Below are positions 1-8,905 of a stretch of 13,319 nt of DNA, piece after piece (positions within the stretch are counted from its first letter, which is position 1; each line of letters starts with the position of its first letter). Made by a program: the position numbers and the translations under genes. The stretch comes from Rhizophlyctis rosea. Lineage: Eukaryota > Chytridiomycota > Chytridiomycetes > Rhizophlyctidales > Rhizophlyctidaceae. The notes under the pieces were generated by a model, which saw only the letters and a list, made by a program, of their open reading frames with translations, had not been told where the DNA came from and searched no databases. The stretch spans positions 1 to 13,319 of the forward strand of contig JADGJC010000631.1 in the NCBI GenBank assembly GCA_027596075.1, read 5' to 3'.

Positions 1-79
1 GACATGGTCGTTATGAGGAAGCATGGGACGCAACAAACACCCTTTAATACATGTTATCCCCTATTGTGCGCTCCATTAG

Positions 80-832
80 AACGGGAAAAGGCTCCACCTT
101 CTATTTCACTCTCCAATTCGACGAAGCGGAACAACTCAACCCACGGAAAGATGAGCTGGCCGCCGACGCTTTGAAGGACTTTGCATCACAGTATCCTATG
201 AAGATCTTGATGGCTGAGGTGAGGAAACGCAAGAGGACGGGCCATACTTTTGCATCCAGTGTGCATACAGCCCACCCTTCACTGATGACGCTCAATGTCG
301 CTAGGACAATGCCGTTAACCAGAAGCTCGCCATACGGATGATGGGTAAATTGGGATACACGATGGATTTGGCGAATAATGGGGAGGAGGCTTGGAATATG
401 GTAAAGGCGGATCCGACTTACGATTTGATTCTGATGGTATGGATTGGACTTGGTATAATGCGTGGCTGCCATGGGAACCCGCTTTGACATCGGGGCTGGG
501 ACAGGATATGCAAATGCCCATCATGGGCGGCATAGAGGCCACTGAGAAAATCCGAAACGATCCGAGTATAACGAAGCAACCGTTTGTAATCGGTGAGCCA
601 CCTCCTCCTTTTTCCAGATACTCTTATACAACTGAACTAAATTTCATCGCATCACAATACAGCTCTCACCGCAAATGCAATGGACACGGACCGACATCGA
701 TGCATCGCGGCCGGGATGAACGCCCATCTGTCCAAACCGGTTAAAATGGATCTCTTGGCAGAAACCATTAAGAACTTTGGGTTGAGGGTTCAGACGGATC
801 GGTTCAATCAGGAGGTTGGTCTTGCCGTTTGA
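80..832 (+). CDS. Hybrid histidine kinase, C-terminal part (end of ATPase domain plus receiver), 5' truncated by window edge
   Basis: Four exons can be joined: 80-218, 305-436, 505-592 and 663-832 (TGA at 830-832). The first exon encodes the last glycine box of a GHKL ATPase domain (TGKGSTFYFTL), followed by a linker. The rest is a complete response-regulator receiver: it starts KILMAED, with intron 219-304 falling between the E and D of the acidic pair. It continues with the phosphoacceptor aspartate in DMQMPIMGG (nt 505-507, first codon after intron 437-504), the conserved Thr in ALTANA (split by intron 593-662) and the conserved Lys in LSKPV. The kinase would phosphorylate its own histidine and pass phosphate to this aspartate, normally on to an HPt protein. 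An in-frame TAA at 45-47 and the TTAG at 76-79 force an intron acceptor at 78-79, so the open frame from 51 to 79 is intronic. Sensor and HisKA domains lie outside the window. About 40 residues follow the last receiver motif. Confidence 0.9.
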
Positions 833-1309
833 ACCTCGGTTTTGTGTGGCGAAGACTGATAAACGGGTATTTGCCTCCAGAAAAAATCTTCCCAGACATT
901 CCTTGGGGAGAAGAAACGGTCATTTGAAATGGTCAATGGGGTTAACTAGGCTGGTATGCGTGGGGGGTTGTGGTGCAGGGGTATTGATGCCAGGGGTCCT
1001 GGAAGAAGCTTTGAGACAAGCTGTGGTAGTTTGTATTTACATATTTCGCACTTCGCACTTGTGGTTAGCACCATGTAATTTTTGTATAATTTGTGTATCA
1101 GTATGCGTGGCATCTTGGGTCTATGAAGTCGTTTGAAGGGACGGATGGTAGAAAGGTGCACAGTGTCTTCACGGGTGAATTTTTTTTGCTTTGATAATGA
1201 ATGATGCGGATTAGTGAATCTAATTCAAAGCTAAAATCTATAAAAGACTACCATACTCCCACCCATACACGTATTTGGGCATATAGGCTTACTCACAGCA
1301 CCACCCCAC
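833..1309. other. Intergenic gap between two converging genes
   Basis: This is 477 bp between the stop of the histidine kinase and the stop of the F-box-like gene on the other strand, so it should hold both 3' UTRs. Short open frames in it show no family motif. The only notable sequence is CTATAAAAG at 1238-1246 on the plus strand, which resembles a TATA box but has no plus-strand gene behind it. I see no tRNA, repeat or clear polyadenylation signal. Confidence 0.6.
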
Positions 1310-2623
1310 CTACATCACCTTTGTTCTACTCTTCACCTCCCTCGCTACTTCACTAGCTGTCACCACTCCAAACTCTCCTTTGGAGGAAATTCTATGCCAC
1401 GCCAATCCAAACAACTTTGCACACTCCTCGGCCTTCTCTAACAATTCACTTGCAAGCACAGTGCGCGGATCCTGTCCGTCACTACTGCCGGCGCTCCAAC
1501 TGGCCAACCGACTAACAACTACATAAGGCCCAACGGGATTGTTGAATGCTGCATCCAGCAGGACTAAGATGACAGAAAGGGGCGCTCGATGCTGGACCCG
1601 GATGGTGGCGATAGCTGCATCTAGGCCTGTTGAGAGCGATGGCCAGTATAGGCCTGGTTGAAGCATTGCGGCGGTGAGGATGGCTACGACGGATTTGGTG
1701 CGGTGTAGTCGGACTCCCAGGTCCATGGCGTTCTGTATGCAATCGAGTGGGTTGGCTAGGTCGGAGAGTGCGGGGAGGAGGTTAATTTGTCCGGTGGACG
1801 CACACAGCGCGTATAGTTCGGCGTTCAATTTTAACCATGTCTGATCTTTGGCACGAACTGTGGGTCGCGTTTGTGGTGGAAGTCCGTCCACCCCCAATGC
1901 TGCATTGCTGGCATCCGTTTCTGAGAGTGTGTATTGCAAACCATGACGTCGAATGAACTCACACAGAGGCCTAACGGCCGGCCATGCGCCAAGCTCAAAA
2001 GAATCTAGAGCAGCACGGAGCGCCGCAAAGAGCCTTTTTTGAACAGCGGCTGGACTTTGCTGCTTGGTTTTCCGTCTCCTTGGTGGCTCAATCCCAGCAT
2101 CTCCCGCTTCACTCCTCGAAGCCCCGACATCACTGTCATCTACTGTATGATCATCACCAACCTCCAACACACCGCCGATGCCGGTCCCATCCTTCTCCTT
2201 CGCTGCCGGTTGCTTATCCCTGGCTAAACCTACTTGGTCCTCAACAACCGCCTGAATAGCTAATGGGTCAAGAAAAATGATGTCCGCCAACGTTGGCGCC
2301 CGCCCACCCCAGCACTCCGCTTCCTCAATTGACTCCCGGAACTTCTTCACCCGCCCACGGACGTACTCAGAAGTGATGTCGCGGAAGGTGCGCGAGACGT
2401 TGCGTGCTGTGCGGAGGTCGGGGGCAACGACATGGAAGATTTTGCAGAGGAGCGGGCGTGGGATGTCGGTGATATGGCGTTGTGGGATAGGGGCAGGTTC
2501 CGGGATGGCTTGAGGTGCGTCTTTTTGACTGGAGTTTTTTGTATTCGTTTTACTTGTTGGTGTGGATGTGAGGTCTACCATACTGATCCTGACGCTCTCT
2601 GCGACATCTGCACGCGTGCGCAT
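1310..2623 (-). CDS. F-box-like protein, 437 aa
   Basis: A single open frame runs from ATG at 2623 to TAG at 1312-1310 without introns. A second ATG (residue 15, nt 2581) is an alternative start. Residues about 50-85 fit an F-box: IPRPLLCKIF followed by a hydrophobic stretch, a DL pair and NVSRTFRDI, matching the LPxELLxxIF...DLxxxxxVxRxFR pattern. F-box proteins use this motif to bind Skp1 in SCF ubiquitin ligases and a C-terminal domain to bind the substrate. Residues 1-49 are Ser/Thr/Pro/Gln-rich. Residues about 140-190 are acidic then basic (PRRRKTKQQ) and look disordered. The C-terminal half (about 190-430) is helical and rich in Leu and Ala, and I do not recognise it; it could be a divergent helical-repeat substrate domain. 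It is head to head with the RSU1-like gene. The F-box call is moderate and the substrate unknown. Confidence 0.7.
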   Translation of the reverse strand: MRTRADVAESVRISMVDLTSTPTSKTNTKNSSQKDAPQAIPEPAPIPQRHITDIPRPLLCKIFHVVAPDLRTARNVSRTFRDITSEYVRGRVKKFRESIEEAECWGGRAPTLADIIFLDPLAIQAVVEDQVGLARDKQPAAKEKDGTGIGGVLEVGDDHTVDDSDVGASRSEAGDAGIEPPRRRKTKQQSPAAVQKRLFAALRAALDSFELGAWPAVRPLCEFIRRHGLQYTLSETDASNAALGVDGLPPQTRPTVRAKDQTWLKLNAELYALCASTGQINLLPALSDLANPLDCIQNAMDLGVRLHRTKSVVAILTAAMLQPGLYWPSLSTGLDAAIATIRVQHRAPLSVILVLLDAAFNNPVGPYVVVSRLASWSAGSSDGQDPRTVLASELLEKAEECAKLFGLAWHRISSKGEFGVVTASEVAREVKSRTKVM

Positions 2624-3076
2624 GGTTGATGTATTGAGCTCTGCAACAATTAGTTACCGGGTAAGGATGGTTTCGTATACCGGACGCTTTGAAGCGGAAG
2701 GAAAGTCCGCATGTGAGTCCACGTCTCACTCAAATGTGAAAATTCTCGAAAAGATATGTCTGTCTGGCGGTGTCTGATGCCCAAAGTCAAATTCGATCGG
2801 TCGATCATCAACCGACGGGTCGTTGGGGATCCCATGCTTCCGCTTTCTCGTACGAAGCACTTTCCAACGTTCCCGAGTGGCCTTCAACATTTTTAGAACG
2901 GATCTGCTTGGTAAAGGCATCCAACGTCTATTCTTGCAAGACGCGCCAAGCGCACCAAAACATACGTTCTTCATCCGCTAGAACATCAATCCTCAAGCTG
3001 CTCCTTCTCACACAACCACCACGTCCTTCCGGAGGGCACACAATCAAACTCTGACTCCAGAGTTTGTCGTTTCACA
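2624..3076. promoter_or_regulatory. Shared promoter region between divergent F-box-like and RSU1-like genes
   Basis: These 453 bp separate two start codons on opposite strands, so both promoters and 5' UTRs should lie here. An 82-codon ATG frame on the minus strand (2974-2726) and a plus-strand frame (2770-3054) overlap each other and have no recognisable domain; I treat both as chance. A perfect inverted repeat sits just before the plus-strand start codon and is listed separately. No canonical TATA box was seen near either gene. Confidence 0.5.
3045..3066 (+). promoter_or_regulatory. Perfect 9-bp stem-loop in the 5' UTR, 10 nt before the RSU1-like start codon
   Basis: CAAACTCTG at 3045-3053 and CAGAGTTTG at 3058-3066 are exact reverse complements, with a 4-nt loop (ACTC). 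The stem ends 10 nt before the ATG at 3077. In the mRNA it would form a hairpin right at the initiation site and could slow scanning or bind a protein; as DNA it is a small palindrome. Its role is inference. Confidence 0.5.
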
Positions 3077-4337
3077 ATGCCCGACAAAAAGCTAGCTGAC
3101 TTGCTCGCGGAGGCAAAGAGCAAGAAGAATGTTACAGAGATAGATCTAGACGAACAAGGCCTCAAAGAAATCCCTTCCGAAGTTGGTAGGTGGTTGAACC
3201 AACCTTTACACCGTCGATACTATGCTCGTTGGCTCACCTCAACGTTCTCAATGCTGGAGGCAGTCGGATTGACGACATTAACACGCTTGAACCTGTCGCA
3301 TAATCGTTTGAGCGGTATGAACGCCATTGATTGCTTCGAAATGCTGCATCCCAAACCGGATCGCTGATTTCTTTAATTTTCAGCTCTGCCGGATACGCTG
3401 CCTTCCCTCAGAAAGCTGGAAAACCTGACAGTTTACAACAACAAGCTTGCCGCGCTGCCTAAAAGCATAAGCATGTGTAGCAATCTGAAGTATCTGACTC
3501 TGAGGTGGAGACCGTTGGTAGTGCTTGATGATTTGAGTGGTCATGAATGTACTGATGATTGAGACAGCAACAACTACATCTTCGAGCTGCCGCAAGGGTT
3601 TGGCAGTTGTCCACAATTGGTATACCTTGATTTGAGCTGTAATCAGATTAAGGAGCTCACTCCGAATTTTGGGTTTTTGAGTAAGGCATGGCGCGGGCAC
3701 TGTTGTTCCCTCCAAACATGACCACTCACTTGCGACTGTTAATACACAGCAACTCTCAGGGTTTTACATCTGACGGACAACCACCTCACAACCCTCCCGG
3801 CGGAGATTGGTAACCTATCAAACTTGGAAGTGGTGCGTCTCAGCTGTTGTGGCAGTCCATCATTTAAGCATGCGGTCCCATCTCACCGGGTTTTGATTTG
3901 TCACAGCTCACGCTCCGCGACAACAACATCACATACCTACCCCGATCAATAGGCAACCTCATCAAATTATCTCTCTTGTACTTGCAAGGCAACAAGCTAA
4001 AGTATCTTCCTCCAGATTTAGGTACGCATACCACAGACTAAAGATTGCACTGCGGCTGTCACTGACAATGGCACTCCAAGCCAATCTCCCCCTGCCTGCT
4101 CCCTCACTTTTGAAACTTGCTAACAATCCATTCAAGAAACCTATCGAGGACGCTTTGCAAGAGGGTGGAGTGAAGAGATTGTTTGAGTATTTGAAGGAGG
4201 ACAAATATGGGAAGGAGTATGCGGGAAAAGAGAAGGAGTTGGAGGGGTAAGTTTTGATGCTTTTGGTGTTGATAGGTCTATGGTGAACTTACTACGTCTA
4301 CTCTGACATGTTACACAGGAAAGCCAAGAAAAAGTAG
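3077..4337 (+). CDS. RSU1-like leucine-rich-repeat protein (Ras suppressor protein 1 homologue), 258 aa
   Basis: Eight exons: 3077-3185, 3264-3314, 3384-3504, 3568-3680, 3750-3832, 3907-4021, 4081-4246 and 4319-4337 (TAG 4335-4337). They join in frame to 258 aa; human RSU1 is 277 aa. After a short N-terminal segment come about seven 23-residue leucine-rich repeats (for example LTRLNLSHNRLSALP, LVYLDLSCNQI, LRVLHLTDNHLTTLPAEIG). The C-terminal cap has NNPFKKPI and LFEYLKEDKYG, which align with NNPWVTPI and VFEYIRSETYK of animal RSU1, and the end is Lys-rich as in that family. The match to RSU1 is colinear across every splice junction, which is also why I chose these junctions. In animals RSU1 binds the LIM protein PINCH in the ILK-PINCH-parvin adhesion complex and restrains Ras signalling; the partner here is unknown. 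Intron 3186-3263 is 78 bp, a multiple of three, without a stop, so its retention would add 26 residues. Generic LRR protein is the fallback identity. Confidence 0.88.
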
Positions 4338-4589
4338 TAGCATTTTCGAGTAAAATGTATAATGATTGTCTAAATCAAGTTTCGGGGCTTCCATACAAAT
4401 CTTTGTTGTGCAGCTGCTTGGGAAGTTCGCGGTGCTATCACTTTTTTTTATCGGAAGGCGATGTGAGCTTTATCAAGTGCAAGGAGCAGGAAACTGCAGT
4501 GTGATGAAGATGCTGTGGGAACGGAAATTGTATAGCAATATATTATTCTATGTACATATCTGAATGCGATTTCAAGACACCTTTCCCGC

Positions 4590-7444
4590 CTACTGTTCGC
4601 TATTTGATTGAACCGATATAGCTAATGGACTCATTGGCCCGACGCTGGCACTTCTCGGTCGCCCCTGATCAGGTGCCGGGATTGACAAATTCAAGCTCCC
4701 TTTCCTAGACCTTGATGTATTCTCACTACCAATTCCTTCCACCCGCACCCCAGCTTGACTGCTGACAGACCCACCAAATGCTGACATGGGTGATGTCACG
4801 CTTGGCCTAGCGCTCCGCACCGGTATGGGACTCCTTGGTTCCCGCTCTGCCCGCGGACTTCGGGGTGCCTCCATCGACCCGCTCCGACTTAGAGGTTTCT
4901 CCGAAACCTTACTTTCCCTCCTCGCTGCATGTCCATCTGCGTACGCCAAGACCGCCACCCACATCCCTACTTGCCCCTTTACATCTCTCATAGGAGTTAA
5001 ATGGGCCAGGATTTTCTCCACTTCCCAGCTACTTCTCCTTTCTCCACTTCCCCCCTCCTCTTCATCATATACCCCCGGCACGCACTGTATGCTGGCCGCA
5101 CGGCCCTCTTTCAAGGCTTTTTTGAGATCACTACGCGCTTGTTTGGACGAGAGAGTGCCGACCACAGATGTGAAAATGGAAGTGGAGACGGCGGATTGGG
5201 TAGGGGAGTATGGTGGGAGGTGAGGTGGGTAAAGAAGGAGGTCCGCTTCGGGGGAGGAGAATGTTATCAGGTGTGTTTTCGGGCAAACCAGGAGGAACTA
5301 TATGGGTGGTATAGTCAGAAAACCGTACAGGGATAACTATGGATAACTATTCCATACCCTAGACAATGCTGATTCCAGAGCAGTCATCTGTTCTTGTAAA
5401 TTCCGATGATCATTCATCAACGTTGCTTCAACTCCAGGAGGTTTTGCCGAGGTACTCTTCTCTCTCCCCTTCTGCGAATCCTTCTCTCTTGCCCTTCCAC
5501 GTTCCCCTTCTTTCTCCTTTTTGCATATTTTCCAACTCTCCTTGACACTTTTCGCACTGCTGTTTACGTCCGTAACCAAAGATCGGTCTGATCTTTCTGA
5601 CCGCTCAAATGCCGCCCCAATTCCATACCCAGGTGCGGGAGCTGACGCGGAGCGGGAATGCGTCAATGGTAATGAGCTGGCCCCGGAGGTGGAATGTGAA
5701 CCAGCACGGTCAATGGAGCCGGAACGAGAACGTGTATGCTTTGGTTTCAGTGGTGCGCCCGTGTCTCCTTCTCCCTTGTTGCTGCATAGCTTCCTCCCCT
5801 TGCGTGAAAAAAGCCGCGATAGAGCGGATGACGGCCGCGATCCAATGCTGAAGTTAGAGGCAGGACTGGATGTCGAAAAGTCCGAATCTGAATCGAGGCT
5901 GGGTACAGTAAGGGATTCAGGAATCCCGATGGTGACGAGGTAATTGGTCGTGACGTCAATTTGCCCTCCCAAGAAGTATTTTACTGATCCCGTCTGGGTA
6001 TCGCGTAGCGGTGCTGTGTGAGGGGGAAAATAGAAGTCAATGAAGGTGCTTCATGAGACTCGGCCGGAATATGAACAAGGTTATTTCACAGCCACGGCTA
6101 CCCTTTGCCCAGATTCCATTACAAATTACTGACCAATAACCAACAAATTCCAAAATGGCGTTCCATCCTTCTTGTAATTCAGAAGCAACTCCACGCTTTG
6201 TTTCCCCTGCATGATTGCATCCCTAATCCTTCCAACCACTGCCCGATTCGTAAATTCCCCTTGCAGAAATCTGCAGTTGTGCGCAACGATCTCCTCGCGA
6301 GAGTAACCTGTCACGGCCGGGAAGGCATCGGAGACGAAGAGGATTGGGTTGTCCTTCTTTGATGGATCTATGGATTGAAGACCGAAGATGAGATATGCAT
6401 TGGAGATAGTCGAAAAATAGGCCCAGAAATGATAGAAGCTATGGCAGAATACTGATTTGGAAGAAATCCAAGGCATACCTGTAAGGCAGAAACAGTCACC
6501 TAGTCCCATTGCGCGCGTCTTACGAGATTGTATGACCCATTCTCGAGCCTGTTGCGCAATTTGGTGCCGAACGAAGCGCGGAAAGAGGTCGGTGAAGAGC
6601 AGCTTTTGAAAGATTGGATTGTGAGTGCACGCTCGAGATTCCGTATGTTCTTCACCAACGTCATGGTCATCATACCTGCTCAATATGCTGTTGTACTGCA
6701 TTAAAAATAGGATCCGCGGCATTTCGTAGGTAAGTGGGCATGTTCAACAGTAGGTCGTCCCGTTCTCGAGATGGAAGGTTGACCTATCAAGATGTGGGCA
6801 TCAATCAAGGTTGGAAGCATGTGTCTCGTTGACTCTTCTTTGACGTGGCACCCTCCTCTCACCTCATTGGGCGCACCAGGTCGGATAAAATATTCTGTTA
6901 CAGCACTAGCAACTTCATCCAGCTCGGCTTGCAGCGTGTTGAATCTTTCGATCTATTCACAACGATTTGAGATGACATTTTGGCACTTCAGATACAATCA
7001 GCCGGACTGGAGAACGCGTACCTTGTACAAAATGTCCAAGTTCTCATCGGCAAACTCCCTCTCCAGAAATCTCCGGAATAACTTTGCCGAAATGGGATTA
7101 TGTATCGTCGCATAGAATGTATCAATACTCGTCACGTCCACCCGTCCACCCTCGTCCCAAGCACCAAAATTCACTTCTCCTGCAGCGCCTCTATTGACTG
7201 CTGGATTGGTGAGCGGCCCAGACTTGCTCCCGGCACTACAAGTACTGGATTCTAGTGTCTCCAGCACGGATGTAGATGATGGGCTGTTGCTACGAATGGA
7301 CGGTAGGACATCTGACGAGAGCACGCTGGTGGAAGAACGGCTTTGCGATGAAGTGACGGTGGAGGTGCTGTCATCTGGTGGAGCGACGAAAGTTGCGGAC
7401 CAGAACGCAGGTGTTGTGAAGGGATGCCGAGCAGATGGGTGCAT
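4590..7444 (-). CDS. RGS-LOV blue-light photoreceptor with a second PAS-like domain, 780 aa
   Basis: Seven exons on the minus strand: 7444-7022, 6952-6863, 6783-6676, 6602-6479, 6367-6134, 6013-5358 and 5297-4590 (TAG). They join in frame to 780 aa. Residues 1-100 are Ser/Thr-rich. An RGS domain (about 105-225) has LFRRFLEREFADENL, YFIRPGAPNE and LFTDLFPRF; such domains speed GTP hydrolysis by G-alpha. A LOV domain (about 243-352) keeps the adduct cysteine C280 in NCRFLQG, plus R281, Q284, N312 (NYKKDG), N322 (FWN) and Q344 (GGQID), the usual FMN-binding and signalling residues. The helix motif reads AHNCRFLQ instead of GRNCRFLQ. A disordered Ser/Arg-rich linker follows (about 355-510), then a charged, coiled-coil-like stretch. 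Residues 546-665 look like another PAS/LOV fold without the cysteine. The tail has RRES and several SP sites. Light should form the flavin-cysteinyl adduct and change RGS activity or membrane binding, as reported for a Botrytis RGS-LOV. Start choice: no in-frame ATG upstream. Confidence 0.9.
5331..5350. repeat. 10-bp tandem duplication inside the last RGS-LOV intron
   Basis: GGATAACTAT occurs twice back to back (5331-5340 and 5341-5350). It lies in the 60-bp intron 5357-5298 of the photoreceptor gene, between a GTATGG donor and a TATAG acceptor. Without the second copy the intron would be 50 bp. It may be a slippage duplication. Confidence 0.8.
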
Positions 7445-7508
7445 TTCCACGGTGATTGTTGGTGGAGTAATGCGTGTATTGGTGTTAAAAATATTGAGGG
7501 GATGAAGA

Positions 7509-7572
7509 CTGAGGGTTGGTTAAGGGGAATATCTACTGATCCTGCCTATGAGACTCCGAAAAGAAAACTTAC
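7509..7572 (-). other. Probable 5'UTR intron of the RGS-LOV gene
   Basis: On the minus strand a consensus donor GTAAGT (7572-7567) is followed 64 bp later by CCCTCAG, with a CTTAAC branch-like sequence before it. The next exon would begin at 7508, 64 nt before the ATG at 7444. The frame of the protein stays open through this exon and upstream of the donor, but I find no in-frame ATG before an in-frame stop. I therefore read it as non-coding leader. An N-terminal exon spliced differently cannot be excluded. Confidence 0.55.
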
Positions 7573-8182
7573 AATGCACCCGAAGTCTCGAAAACATTGG
7601 AAAATGGCTCCAAGATGTGGGTGCAAGGAGAAGCTGCGTTTTTTGGCTCGTTTGGAGAACTCTTTAGCTAGCAGCGGTTTTCTTTTGCAAGTTACCGGTC
7701 GGCAAGGTTCTGGCCGGAACTTGGAATCATTGGGTATTTGTAGTGCTTTCAAGAAAGTGCGGGTATGGCGCCTTTATGGAGTCAAGACCCCTTGATCCTC
7801 GAGTGGCTTTCAAAAAATAGATGGGCAGTTGATGAGGAATTCAATCGGGACGCTCGCGTTGGAAGTGAATGAGCTGCTCATTATGGGACATCGCTGTGCC
7901 ACCAACACTCTGTCAACAACTCCGATACACTCCGAATTCACCGCATCACACGACTCATATGTGAATGACTCCTTTCACCATATCATACTTGGGAAAGATA
8001 TATATATGTTCATGTACAGATGACCGTACCCTCCGCTCACAATCGGCCATTGACACACCTGGACATAGTGTTCGACGATTTGCATAGCCTCGTCATAAGC
8101 TTTCTACGCCTCTTACCCACCCACCCACCCATCAGGGTTCGTCCAAGTCCACAGCCGGCCATCGTGCCGAGCTCCTGCAGCG
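7573..8182. promoter_or_regulatory. Shared upstream region between divergent photoreceptor and oxygenase genes
   Basis: About 610 bp lie between the putative leader exon of the RGS-LOV gene (minus) and the ATG of the 2OG oxygenase (plus), so this holds both promoters. A minus-strand frame at 7752-7546 and plus-strand frames at 7829-8023 and 8020-8484 have no recognisable motif. There is a short CCCA-type repeat around 8115-8132. The 7985-8010 stretch is AT-rich (TATATATATG) and could serve as a core-promoter element for the oxygenase. I see no RNA gene. Confidence 0.45.
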
Positions 8183-8905
8183 ATGAGAGCCCAATATTCT
8201 CATCGCATACATATCATCTCATCCATCAAGTTGAAACGCAGACCTGTTACTGCATATCGCCAATCATCCACTCTCGCCAAACTCCTCAACGCGCAACATC
8301 AACCGAACTCTACCATCTCCTCCATTGGTCTTCCTGCAGTTGCCGCTTCTCGCCCGCCCCTTGCCTTCACATTGAAAAGTCTACTATCTCCAGCAGAATG
8401 TGCCGCCCTCGTACAGCACACCGAAACAATCGGCTACGCCATCGCCCTAGTAAAAACCCACACAGGGGACCACCATCTCCCTAACATCCGTACCGGCACA
8501 CGCTGCATGATCGACTCGCCCGAGACTGCATCCATTCTTTGGAAGCGCATATCACCATTCATTCCTCCGGAAATAAATCGTTGTAAAGCGGTTGGACTCA
8601 ATCCACGCTTACGATTTCTGAGATATGAGGTTGGGGATCGGTTTGTTCCTCATAGAGATGGAAGTCATACCAGGCCGGACGGCAAGCAGAGTTCCTTATT
8701 GACTTTTCAGGTGTTTTTGAATGATGGATTTGATGGTGGGGAGACGGCATTCTGGATCGGTGTTGGGAAGGAGCGTAGGCCGGTGATTGTGAAACCTGAA
8801 GTTGGATTAGGACTGGTGTTCGATCATAAGTTGATGCATCAGGGGGTCAAAGTGACGAATGGTGTCAAGTATATTATTAGGACAGATGTAATGTATGAAG
8901 TCTGA
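8183..8905 (+). CDS. 2-oxoglutarate/Fe(II)-dependent oxygenase, prolyl-4-hydroxylase type, 240 aa
   Basis: A single exon from ATG 8183 to TGA 8903-8905. The double-stranded beta-helix has the iron triad H157 and D159 (in PHRDGSH) and H219 (in KLMHQG). K229 at His+10 is the likely 2-oxoglutarate carboxylate ligand, in GVKYIIRTDVMY where relatives often have Arg. The LLTFQVFLNDGFDGGETAF stretch is the usual core strand pair of P4H-like enzymes, and RFLRYEVGDRF precedes the triad. Such enzymes couple decarboxylation of 2-oxoglutarate to hydroxylation; the substrate here is unknown. The first 71 residues have no Asp or Glu but many Arg, Lys, Ser and His, so the N-terminus resembles a mitochondrial presequence. 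The plus-strand frame 8020-8484 overlaps it in another frame and is ignored. It is head to head with the photoreceptor gene. Confidence is high for fold and cofactors, low for substrate. Confidence 0.88.
   Translation: MRAQYSHRIHIISSIKLKRRPVTAYRQSSTLAKLLNAQHQPNSTISSIGLPAVAASRPPLAFTLKSLLSPAECAALVQHTETIGYAIALVKTHTGDHHLPNIRTGTRCMIDSPETASILWKRISPFIPPEINRCKAVGLNPRLRFLRYEVGDRFVPHRDGSHTRPDGKQSSLLTFQVFLNDGFDGGETAFWIGVGKERRPVIVKPEVGLGLVFDHKLMHQGVKVTNGVKYIIRTDVMYEV

Noticed and set aside
51..79. ATG at 51 as start of the histidine-kinase fragment
   Set aside because: The ATPase glycine box needs an upstream domain; an in-frame TAA at 45-47 and the TTAG at 76-79 point to intron sequence up to 79.
816..1161. 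Open frames of 106 codons (plus) and 71 codons (minus) after the kinase stop
   Set aside because: Overlapping on both strands, no motif, and placed in the expected 3' UTR region.
2726..2974. 82-codon ATG frame on the minus strand between the F-box-like and RSU1-like genes
   Set aside because: No recognisable domain, overlaps a plus-strand frame, and no splice path joins it convincingly to the F-box-like gene.
4786..5943. Plus-strand frames of up to 145 codons opposite the photoreceptor
   Set aside because: They mirror Ser/Arg/Pro-rich coding of the minus strand; the minus strand carries LOV and PAS motifs and correct splice sites.
6126..6722. Continuous 198-codon minus frame as a separate LOV gene
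   Set aside because: It reads through introns 6675-6603 and 6478-6368; splicing joins RGS and LOV (giving DCFCLTDPSKKDNP) into one protein.
8020..8484. 154-codon plus frame overlapping the oxygenase start
   Set aside because: Different frame, low-complexity His/Ser/Pro composition, no motif.
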